From Lactarius indigo (Eukaryota > Basidiomycota > Agaricomycetes > Russulales > Russulaceae), in assembly GCA_025766275.1 (NCBI GenBank), contig JAFKAC010000016.1, forward strand, positions 1 through 64,000: DNA of 64,000 nucleotides, read 5' to 3'. The translations under genes and the position numbers were made by a program. Below the pieces are notes generated by a model. It did not search any database and was not told the origin of the DNA. It was given only the letters and a program-made list of their open reading frames with translations. Positions 20,618 through 31,397 of this stretch are shown in pieces. Each line of letters begins with the position of its first letter. The stretch's first letter is position 1.

Positions 20618-23600
20618 CTATTCCTCCTTATGTGGCCGTGCGCCGTGTTCTGTCAACACCTGTAAAGTCTCATCCTTTCTATTCGCCAATGCCAATTGGA
20701 ACGGGGTGCTTCCCTCCCCGTCCTGAGCATCCACGTTTGCGCCATGGTCGAGTAGCAGGCGCGCGACCTCCGTTTTCCCTCTGGATGATGCTAAGTGTAA
20801 CGGCGTTGCGTCTCCATTATCCTTTACGTCCACGTCCGCACTGTGCTCCAGTAACAGCCGCACAACCCCAGGATAGTCACGTTTTTCGGACGAAAAATCT
20901 GATACTCGGTGCAATGGAACCCGACCCTCGTTGTCCCGAGAATTTGCGTCTGCCTTGCGTTCGAGTAGCATCTGACAAAAGTCAGTAAATCCGTTCATCG
21001 CGGCCAAATGCAGTGGGGTCTGAAGGTCGTCTCCGGCGGAATCTACGTCAGCACCACGGTCAAGTAAGAACCGCCCGATTTCAACGTGTCCCCATGTTGC
21101 CGCATGTATCAGCGGTGACCATCGCCGGTAGGTACCTCTAACGTCCACGTTGCCACCGCGCTCAACGAGCACCCGTGCTACTTCGACGTGATTCCGGGCC
21201 GACGCTGTGTGTAGTGCAGCTCCGCGCGCACCACCAAGAGCGTTGACATGCTCAGGGTACTTGATCAGAAGGTGTTCAACGAGCCCACGGAATCCACACA
21301 ACGCGGCATAGTACAATGGTGTCGCCATAGGTTCCATTATGGGGTCAGATCTCCAGGCCACGTCTTCTATATTAAATAACCGGACCCACGCAGCAAAGTG
21401 TGGCTTGGTAGGGTCAAAGAGCTGTCGCATCCCTCCTTGTACAAGTGAAAATGTCTTGTCGACCCGGGCATGAGTCACCCAATGCTCAGCAGCGTAACTG
21501 GCAAGAGGAAAGCCGTTCCCATCACGATCCGCGGAATTGGATCCGCCATCCTCATCGCCCAAAGATAGCAAGGTGCCAAGACAGGCTTGTGCGAGGAGAG
21601 TATGGGCGGGTCTAAGGGGAATATGATAGTGGGAAGCGTCTCCACCCGAAGTAGCGAGGCGGTCCGAAGTCAGGAATTCCTTCACCGAAAAGTGCGAAAA
21701 TTGCACCACTCGCGAATCTCCGTCGTCAACGACAGCGATCAAACTAGAGCAAGTCGACAGAACAGCCCGTTCGTGGTCTCTCCACCGCCAATTCGGGTCC
21801 ACCTTCGGGATCCCGTCCTCGGCCACATCAAAGTCATACGCAAGAAGTTCAGCGAGCTCCTCGACGCGGAGCGGCCGAATGGCAACTGTGAGACACTGCA
21901 AGAGACGACGGGCGTGATCCCTACTTGGTCTCTTGATTTCCTTCAGTATCCGCTCGTACGTCTCGTCCAGTGATTCGGGTAGTTCTTTGAGGGTGCGCCG
22001 TACGCTCGCTGGTAGACAGTCCTGGAGCACCTCGAGCTGGCAGTAAACCCAACGAAACCTATTCGACAACATCAGTTGTTTGCCGTCGTCGGAGAGAATA
22101 TGATTACATTCCGTCGGCTCTCTCCGAGAGCGTCTCAATCACAAGCTTTTTCTCGTCTTCCCTCCATCTACTCATCATCGTGTCTGAGTCCGAGTAAACA
22201 ACAGATTTGATGTAATCCGCGATGTCCTGCTTTTGCCCGATCTCTTCATGAAGGGAGACCGAATGCGACGCCAGTGGCCGAAAGGAGGTTTTGATGTCGA
22301 TCTCGGGTCGACTGGTGATGCAAATCCGGAGATTCGGTAGACGGAGACCAAGTAATCCTTTCACGAGTTCGATGACTCGTGAGCGGGCGGATGGGACCCC
22401 GGTGGTGTTGGGACATTCGTCGAGCGCATCGATGATCAGATAAGTTGGGCTTTCTACCAAGTGCGTTAGCATCTCCTTCAGGCATCGCGCCAAAACATCG
22501 TCGCTGGGTTTGTGTTCGCCATTGTCGTGTGCGACATAAAGGCGGAAGAGTATCTCGCAGCAGAGGTCAGACCGTGCGGAGAGCTGGCTGACAAGAGAGA
22601 GGAGAAGGTCGTGTCGAGATTGCTTGTTTGTGTCCCGGAAATCGAAGTAGAAGTACGCTACGGACGCCAGTCCGGCCTCGCGCAGGACAAGGGCATCTTG
22701 GATGATCGACGAGCTAGGCGAAAATGAGTTGCCGCCAACTCAAAATCAGTTTCAGACCAACGAACCAGAGTATGCTCTTGCCAGCTCCCGCTGCGAAACG
22801 ACGGCACCATAAGGAAACGCCTGGGCATAGGAAGAAGAAAGAGCGCACGCTTCCCGTGGATCCACAACAGGGATCCGGAGGACTTCCATTCCTTTATTTT
22901 ATTTCCCTCAAAGAACCAGTCTGCAGTTTGCTTGTGAGAGGCATCGCATGCGATGTTGTGATTCGTAGACGGATCCGGTGGAGAGACCCATTTTCGAAGC
23001 TCCTGCCGCATTTGGATCCCTGGGAGGTCATTTGGGGCTTTTCAGTAAATGGTATCGGGTAATATAAGGGAACCACCAACACTTGACGCTGTCCACGCCG
23101 CTCGCTGTTTGTTGTAGAATAGCCTTGGAATCCTTCGCCGTCGCTCTTGCCTCCATCGCCATCGCCATCGCCTCCTTCCCATCTATCCACATAACGACTC
23201 AGAATGTCTCAACAGCCAGCTGAGCGCAAACCACGTACCGTCAATGACTTTCGTAACTTTGTTCTCGACATTGTGCGCGATCTTCAGAACTTGTGCAGCC
23301 GCCATCCGTGCCTCTTCCTGTGTTAATTTATCAAGGCGCTTCAACGCATCCTCCAGCTCCGTCCTCCCAGCCAACTTCTTCAGATACTTCTCTGAGACAA
23401 GATCAGAAATGATCTCTCGACCACCAGCCGGATCTACGTACTTGTTCGCCCTTGCTTGATTTCCTTGGTCGAAATTGCAAGAATACCAAGCACCTCGACC
23501 ATTATCTTCACGATTATGTCCGTCATCGCCGCTGTCGGTGCCACCTCGGTGTACGTCTCGAGTCGCTTAAAGAAGTTCTCGACACGTTCGAAGACATCGG

Positions 23601-24101
23601 CGAGCGCGTCTTGGCTCTCTTTAACACCCTTGGCCGCCTGAGACCCCAGGATATCAGAACGGTGCGCGATGACGATTGAGTGGAGAAAGATGCTTACTAA
23701 AAGGAGAACACCGGCACCAGCGAAAATCACTTTCGCAGGCGAGAACACCTAGAGGATAATTGTCAGCGTAATGTCGTTACACGAGCATATTCAACGAGAC
23801 TTACCAGGCCGACTCCCTCTCCAAGGGTCGCAGAAAATGCGTACAAGACATTGACAGTCGGATCGAGCCACTTGGTCAACCTCTCATCAACGCTCCTCGA
23901 TTGCTCAAATTCCTGGACTTGGTCCTGAAGGACAGTCAGAATGGCGGCAGGAGAATCGCAGCCATTCAATCGGGTAGCAAGTGGATGAGAGAGAAGGTCT
24001 TTTTTAGTCTTCCTCTCATACGCCTTGAGGGAGGCGTGGAAGATGGATTGAAAATTGGAATGGGAACTTGAAGCACCGGTGGATGTAGGGGGTGTCGACA
24101 T
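20618..24101 (-). CDS. NLR B: Goodbye-NACHT-ankyrin STAND protein
   Basis: Close paralogue of NLR A with the same exon plan. The ATG at 24101 (MSTPPTSTGASS) was preferred over an in-frame ATG nine codons upstream because NLR A lacks that one. The Goodbye domain (NFQSIFHASLKAYERKTKKDLL) is followed by linker helices, Walker A GKPGAGKS across an intron near 22780-22850, Walker B YLIIDALDE, and RPEIDIKTSF. Seven ankyrin repeats end at 20618, one fewer than in NLR A. The linker exon near 23130-23185 carries an in-frame repeat expansion (AMAMAMEARATA) absent from A. All exons appear open. It is predicted to act as a cytosolic sensor in non-self or damage recognition. It lies between the GH20 pseudogene of unit 2 and the intact GH20 gene. 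Confidence 0.85.
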
Positions 24102-24963
24102 GGGGCTGTTAACGAGAAAGTGGTTCAAGAGAAGACGACGGTGGGTGGACTGGAGATATAATAGGGTGTGGACAGCCTCGTCGATGGACTGATACGGTGT
24201 CGGTTCAAGGCAAGGTTCAAGGGCTCAATTTGTTGGCAGGTCACGCCGGTAACCATGCGTTGACCTCGATGAGGATGAATAGACGCCGCACAGCCTGTCA
24301 ATCAGATAACTGAACACTGATATATTCAATTGCGACGGTGCGGAATCTTGACCAGCCAGAACAATTGTTCGTCTTCCATTGCAGCGCCGCAGCTTGGAAG
24401 CCTGGGCCCACAGGGCTACCGCTGGACCATCGTCCATTTGTCACTCCTGCGACGACTCGAACTTGGACCTGATATGGAGAAATCCCGTCTTGGTTTGCCT
24501 ATGTGACCCATAAGAGGACGTTCCCCGGGTTACGTTGAGTTGGTATAATGCCTTGCCAGTATGTCATGATGGTGGCCCTTGGAATGCCCCATAGACGCGT
24601 TACTGACACGCGCGTCCAGAACATTAGACACTGATGGTGACGCCCTGTCCGTCTCAGTGTTCCACACCTTCTGGTTTGTTGCTCGAACCAGTACGGCAGA
24701 TATGCCCCACTTGAAAAAGTATACGCATTTCAGATGATATGCCAGTGGCATAAACAATATATACCACACCAAATGTCCAACTCCCTTCTCATTTCTCATA
24801 TTAGTATTCGAGTTCCGATCGATTCGAGAGCACATCGCGACCACCAGGTCCCATACGAAAGCAACAAGTCCAAGTGTCCTGCTGTCATCAAAAAAAAACC
24901 CCAGAACCAAACCCGGCAACTCCCGACTCCTGCATTTCCAACTGGTTCGCTGTGATGCTCACA
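24102..24963. other. Intergenic region between NLR B and intact GH20
   Basis: No gene is seen. It is homologous to 9735-10550 and contains the NLR B promoter (TATTATATC-like element near 24160 on the minus strand) and the GH20 3' flank. Confidence 0.55.
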
Positions 24964-27134
24964 CTACGCAGTCAAATCACACGCGAACGGGCGCAGCGCG
25001 CACCACTCGGGCTGCAGCGCGATAGCCTGTACCCCGCGGTTCCTAAACCGGTACCCAAGCTCATGCAAGCGCGGCAGCGCAGCACTGACGTTGCCCCCAG
25101 CGCCGCTCCAGAATACCTCCGCGGACGCAGCAGCGCGGGGCCAGACAATCGAGTCGAGATTCTGCGGGCCGGACTGTTCTGTCCAGAGCAGTTGCTGCCC
25201 TCCAAGCACGAGTGGCGCTTGCGCTGCGGTGAGGTTCGCGAGCGGGTCGAAGGTGTATGCCTGTGCGTACGTTTTGAAGGATTAGCTTAGAGAGAGGGAG
25301 CCGAGGGACGTAAACCCACGTTTTGCCAGGTCTTGAAAGGCTCGCACCAGCTGTTGCCTCCGGGGTTGGCGCCTACCCATCCACCGGCCCCGCAGTCCTA
25401 TTCATGCCCGTCAGGACCCGCATTAGACAGGAAACGTCAGACGACGCACGAGGTAGAATGAATTGGACGCCGCGTGGACGAAGCGGAATCCCTTGGCTGC
25501 AACGGCGGCAGCGTTGTCGGACGAGATCCACACCCTAAAAGCGAGTGCATCAGCGAACGAAGATGAAGACGTAGACGCGATGACTCACAGCGCAATCGTA
25601 TCGTTCGAGAGCGTCAGATTGAAATTAAGCACCATCTCTGCGCCAACACGTCATTGCGCGACACGCGAAGAACCCGGACCATCACCTACCCTCCCACACG
25701 ACGGGCGTCTTTCCAAGACTCTTCAGCGCGCCATGCGTCGCCTGCGTGAACGTATCAAGTGCCTGCGCGACCGTCTTACCGCCGAGATCGTGCTGCGTCT
25801 GCGCGTCGTCCTGATAGCACCGCGCGTTGATCTCGTCGCCGCCTGTACTGAACAGCTTGGACGGGAACAGCTTCGCGACCGCGCTCAGAAGGCCGACGGT
25901 GAAATTGACCGTCGCGGGCGACGCGAGGCGCAACTGACCTGCGGGCGGCTCGTTCGCATACGTGGCCCATGGGGTCGCCTCGGCGCACGCGATATGTTCG
26001 GGGTGAGCTTTGGAGATGGAAGAGGTATGTCCGGGCGTGTCGATCTCCTGCAGGACGATTTATTCAGCGCATGGTACCGGCGGTTGCAAAAGGCTACGTA
26101 CGACGAGAACGTCAATTCCGCGCTGTAATATGGTTTTTTTGGTGGATATAAGTTATATAGTCGGCATAAAATGGAAGGACCACACACCGCGCCGGCGTAA
26201 GATACGATGCTCGCGACGTCACTGGGGGTATAAACTGAGGATGCGCTATACGCGCCTTTTTGAGAGATGTTGGTGAAGCCGGGAACGACGAGGGGGAAGC
26301 TCTGGCTGTCGACGATGTGCCAGTGGAACGTGTTGATCTAGGAAAATTGTGTGGCGTCAGAACTGTTCGGAAAGTACGTGGGGACGATAGACGTACATGG
26401 ACCCAAGACAGCGCGTCGAGGGTACGTTTGAGGTCTGATACCGGGAAACTGAGATGATCGGCACGAGTCGCAAAGCCTAAAATGGGCGCGTATCACGTAC
26501 TAGTTCCTTGCCGTGTCCAACATGAACCCACGATACGGCTTTACAACAAAGTTCAGACCAGCCAAAAACTGACGGCGCATCACGGACGCACATAGGCAGG
26601 CGAGTCTTGGATGGCAATTGGCGCACCGAGCGTATACACCGTCCCGCTCGCGGTGTACCACAGCTGCGCGAATGTCGTGAGGCCGCGGAACAGGCCGAGC
26701 GTCGAGTTAGCACTGAGCACCGCCGCACTGCCGTCAGCTGGCACGACGAGGCTGTACGCCTCGTCTCTGGTGCCGAGCGGGAACGTAGCCTCCGTCGCGA
26801 TGGGCCAGGGTGCACGCGGAGCGCTTCCGAGGCGGAGCGTGAGGCTGGGAAGTGCCTTCGCGCGCTGGACCGTGGGGAGGTCATCCGCGCCACGGCCGAC
26901 TATGAGGCGGCCGAGCTTGTCGCTGGAGATGAGGGCGCGGGTACGGTCTGCGGCGGCAAGGAGGTCTTTTGGTGCATTGGGGACCGCTACGTGGATGGAG
27001 AAGGAGGCGCCGAGGCGCAGGGCGCTAGAGCCGGTCTGGAGGTTGCGCGGCTGAGGCCATAGCGCCTGTGCTGCGCCTGGTAGTAGAAGCACGGTGCAGA
27101 GAAGCACGGTGATGGAGCGGAGAAAAGACGCCAT
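24964..27134 (-). CDS. GH20 beta-N-acetylhexosaminidase (secreted), intact
   Basis: Cleaves terminal N-acetylhexosamines, in fungi mainly chitobiose from chitin turnover. The product begins with a signal peptide (MASFLRSITVLLCTVLLLPGAAQA) followed by WPQPRNLQTG, the usual start of GH20 domain 2. Next come KPYRGFMLDTARN, FPVSDLKRTLDALSWV, INTFHWHIVDSQSFPLV, VYTPSDV, EIDTPGH, then the catalytic Asp-Glu in STGGDEIN. The C-terminal part has TPVVWEG, ISSDNAAAVAAKGF, AGGWVG...WCEPFKTWQ, LWTEQSGPQNLDSIVWPRAAASAE, and ends at 24964. About 550 residues, near the family norm, with several short introns (for example around 26540-26595). No lesion was seen. Two broken copies lie upstream in the array; this is the only functional one. 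Confidence 0.88.
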
Positions 27135-27422
27135 TGGAGACAGTCTTCCCGGGGTATCGTTGGGGGTATTAAGCTCAGTGCTGCCGGGTTCTTATATCAT
27201 AATGGGCTATGCGAAGCATGATGCAGCCAACGCCCTAACGAGTCAGTCACAAGGGACGGAGTGTCGGCTGACTAGCTGACTAGCGAGCACATGGGATAGG
27301 CGGCAAGAAGCAGGTGTGGGACGGAACCGGACAGTTCATCACGTACACTTCCTTCATCACCGGGTGCATGAGGTCGTACAGCCCATCGAAACTATAAGAA
27401 GCTACTATGGATCCATCGCTGC

Positions 27423-29467
27423 TCACAATAGTAGATCATCGGCTCCAGCAGATGCACCGCCAGCTCCGCTCCCCGCCGTTGCATTCGTCGTGAACGATCC
27501 AAACCCACCCATCGCCGGAGGTCGCGCCTGTCCCTGTCCCTGGCTCTGCGCACCCCATATCCCAGCTTGTGCCTTCTCCTTCTCCAGATCCCGTATACTC
27601 TTTCCGGCGCCTGCTGGCGCCGAGGACTTGCTCGCGGCAGCCGAGCCGAGGGACATTGACCACAAGTCATCAAACCCTCCGGCGCCCGACTTGGCAGCAG
27701 ATTTACCAGCCAACGAAGTGGAGCCGGCACTCACAGGTGACGTCACGGCTGAGCGTGCCGCGGGCGTCGCGGCGTACGACGGGGGTGCCGTAGCTGGAGT
27801 AGAGCTGGGACGTACTTGCGACGAAGGCGTGAGGACGGTGTTGAATGCGCCAAGTGGCTGGGTCTGCGCCGTGGGTCGGTAAGTGGCAGGTGAAGGAGCC
27901 GCCGCGGTGGACGACAGGAGATCCATGAGGCTTGGTTTAGCTGTTGCGGCCGGTGCCGGGGATGCTGCGGTGGTCGTAACAGACGCGGAGGCCGAGGGTG
28001 GGGCGGCCTGGAAATCTGCAAAGTCGTCCTCGGCACCAGCTATCACATGCACATGATGTGTGTGTGGGTGATAAGTTAATTTCGACAACTTGAAACAGTG
28101 GCGCACCGTTATCGTTACCCACCAGTGGCGCGAGTGCGGGCAACGCCTTATTCACAGCCACGGAAGATGCGTTTGCGCTTGGAACAGTGTTGTCATCATC
28201 GAAGTCGAGTAAATTTACAATAGGTGCCGGCGCTGGCTCTGGTGCCTTGCCCGCCGCCTTGGATTGCGCCGTCGTCGTACGGGTCGACGTAGTTTGGTTC
28301 GTAGATGTATTCGCGCTAGAGGAATTCGCACGGCGCGGCGTCGTTTCGTATTCACCTGCATCGTACTCCTCAAAATCAGGTCTCCGCGGCGTGCTATCCC
28401 GAAATCCGGTGCCGCTCCCACTCGAATATTCTGCGGTTAAAAGTTAATCCGAGGGCCGCGCCACGAGAACGTAGAAACCCACCGCGTTCAAAACCGCTCG
28501 CGTTGGTACCATAGTCACCACTGTAATTGCTACCGCCACTGAAAGAGTCATTCCCAAACCCTCCGTACCGACCACCGCCCGAACTAAAGGAGAATCCGTC
28601 GTTTCCGGTACCGACGTACTTGGTCCGGTTCGCCTTGGCCTCTTTACGCTCTCGGCGGATTTTGTCGACATCGGCGAGGAGCTCTACAAGCTCTCTTGAG
28701 CGATTCCGCACTACAGAACGGATATGTGAGTTTTTCTTTTTGAACAGATGGAGGCGGGAAACGCTACCATTCAGGCCCTGGTCCTTGCCCTTTTCGTCGA
28801 TGTAGTGGAAGCTGCGTAACATTTTGAGGGTGGAGACGTGCGAACGAGCGTCATCGACGACGCGTTCAGAACCATGTTTCACCAGATACTCGAGTAGTTG
28901 CAAGGCCTAAGACAGATGAGCGAAAGGACCGAGGAAAGCCAGACAGAAGACTTGCCTTGTAGATCTGCCGCCACTGACGAGCCTCCTTCTCCATAAATTG
29001 AGAGTAGATGCAAGGCATGATCTCGTTAAACTGTTGGCTACGCGGTAGCTCATGAGCCACTCTCTTTCATCCTTTCTCCTCGCCACTTACAAATTGAATG
29101 TCCTGGTAATTTCATGTCGGGTCAACGCTCCCGTGAAGCACCATTAAAAGCACACACACCCCTGGGCGATTTCCAGCATCAAAGTCGAGCTCGCACCCCT
29201 TGGTTACGGTGAAAGTTAGTGATATGGCTCACAACTGAACCAAAGAAAAACGCACCAAGGGTCGTCATTGGTCGCCTCGCGGACCTTTGCCTCCATCTCG
29301 CTGACATTGAGCACGACGTTCTTCGCCTGGACCAAAGCACATATGAGTTTGCTACCCTGAACCCCGACGCGGTCTGACGTTATCTAACGCACCTGGTTGT
29401 ACATCGACTTGATGTCATAGAGGGTAATGTTGGAGAGCGTATTTCCAAGAGACTCGAGGCGATCCAT
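27423..29467 (-). CDS. Epsin-like ENTH-domain clathrin adaptor (Ent3/epsinR type)
   Basis: Predicted adaptor for clathrin-dependent transport between trans-Golgi and endosomes. Start MDRLESLGNTLSNITLYDIK at 29467. The ENTH domain is spread over several small exons: VSEMEAKVREATNDDPW, GASSTLMLEIAQG, FNEIMPCIYSQFMEKEARQW, QLLEYLVKHGSERVVDDAR and LRSFHYIDEKGKDQG, then VRNRSRELVELL. The NDDPWG wording and KYVG after the domain fit the Ent3/epsinR branch. The disordered tail has a clathrin-box-like LLDFDD and acidic-phenylalanine motifs DDFADFQ and GGFDDLW, which in Ent3 bind the gamma-ear of AP-1/GGA. The tail ends at 27423, about 290 bp downstream of the divergent... same-strand GH20 start region. 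Parts of this tail were copied into units 1 and 2. Confidence 0.85.
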
Positions 29468-31397
29468 GGTGGGTAAACGCGTTGGGTCAGAGTCGGCGTT
29501 GGTGAAAGTCTGGGAGCCGAGCTCGTCCAAAGTTGACCGCCATACGCTCTCCGTGACTGTGACGTAACGTAACGCGTCACACGACAAATGATAGCTACAT
29601 CCGGAAAGTATATTTATAGTAAAACCAAATTCATCCGGTCCCGCGACTGACCTCATCCTCACTACGTCTGATGCACAACTACGGAATGTGAAGGTAATTC
29701 CAAACTTGCAGTTGAATTTTTTTTATCGGTTTCACTTTGAGTATTCTCGCCCTTTATATGGAACAATCGACTTTGCGAAGACAGTTGTAACATGACACGT
29801 TAGCGAACCAGCTAGCCGCAGCTACAACTGGGGAGGAACTCCAGACGAATTTTTCGACTACCTCTTTCAAAGATCGGCGCGTATTTCATGGCATCCCATG
29901 AAATACCCCCCGATCTGGGTCAGAGGAGCGGTGGGCAGACAGCTCGAGGAAGTGAAGACGACTCTCAAACGATAAGGAGAAGCGCGTAGAGGAGCTGCAT
30001 GAAGCGGCTCAGCAAGAGGCGACTGACTGAGACTAGAAGCACTGATGGTCAATATGCCTTCCCATTCTAGCCTGTGTATCAAAAATAGCACTCAATAGAT
30101 CCATCCACCTTTTTGTGTAGCGGTGTAGGGCATTACTTGAGCAGTGAGCTAGTGTTGCCTGTCCGCTGACTCTTCAGCGTCTCAACCCCTACGAAGCGAC
30201 TTCTTTGGCCCGACGCTGCTCGCCATGCAGGTACTTGGGGTCGTCACTGTCACCCTCGCGTCAGGCGTTGTTTGGTAGCAGCGCGATGGCTTTTTGCATC
30301 CGAAGACATGAAGAAACTCGAATTTGTCGCTAGAGTACCACATTCTTGCTGACCCTCGGCTCGGCACTAGCCGAAACAATAGAAAGTACCGCCGTGATTG
30401 ATAGAGAAGACCAGGATGTTTGCCTGCCAGTTGTTTGCAGTGCGATGAGTGGCTTTCCTGGAGTCCTGGATACCCTGCAAGCGCGCGCGATGTCCGCCCA
30501 AGCGCTCAAACCCGAACTGAGGAGGTGATCCATTTAAGGAGTGTGAGCGCTCGCATTAAGCCTTTCCTCGGTCCCGGACCTGGTACCTACTGCAAAGCGG
30601 GGTTGCCACACCGACCTTCAAGCAAAGTAGAAGAGCGCCGTGGCACACTCCCCAGGTCTATGGTATGGTGACGGCATATCTTTTTTATGGGCCTCTGCGT
30701 TGAAGAGCTCAGGCTCGGACTTTTACAGATTTTATGAAGTGAAATATAGCGGCCGATATCGGAGAGAAGAATCGACGGGACCAGATGGTCACGGAAGATA
30801 AGAATAACACGTAATGAGCATACAAATGGCGATGCAATCATTTGTTGGACTGTCAATTTGCTTGACGTTTGCGCCATAATTAATATCCTTCTAGTAGCGC
30901 CAAGCGTCAAAAGACACCGGGGTCGCAAGCCCGGTATAACCGTGATAAGAAATAGCCTAGTCTGGACACACTGGAAATGAAACGGAATTTTTCCTTGAAA
31001 TCTGTGCAGAGTTGATGAGACTTCATAAGTTGGGCTCAAAGGACCATCTTCGCCGTGTGTGAAAGACCAAAGACCAGACCACGTATCAACGGAAAACGGA
31101 CCGCCTTGTTCCGCTTGTTCCAAAAGCGGCTGGTTTGTGTCTCACAGCGGATTGTTCAAAAAAGTCGGTGACCGACGGGCCTCGATAGCATCAGGCCATT
31201 TAGGGGCCCCAAGAGGCCCACTGCCAACACCCCCGCGAACCCCCTGTCATCGACTGCGGTGCCCGCAAAAACGCTCGCGAGCTCGTGAGGACCACTGGTA
31301 CGTACCCATTAGTGGATGCGGAGATCTGCCCCTGGGAAATCTAATCAGGACACACCCCACACGGTTTTCCAGGAGGCAGCGATTGGAAAAGGAGACT
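29468..31397. other. Intergenic region, no supported gene
   Basis: Open frames here (for example 30587-31123 minus) are short, lack recognisable motifs and do not resemble fungal coding composition. The last 300 bases are the 5' flank of the gene at 31398. Confidence 0.45.

Noticed and set aside
25463..26128. 221-codon plus-strand open frame
   Set aside because: Antisense of GH20 exons and introns, whose motifs (STGGDEIN and others) are on the minus strand.
27316..27882. 188-codon plus-strand open frame
   Set aside because: Antisense of the Ala/Ser/Pro-rich epsin tail.
30587..31123. 178-codon minus-strand open frame
   Set aside because: No motifs, no paralogue, stops short of any splice structure; probably chance.
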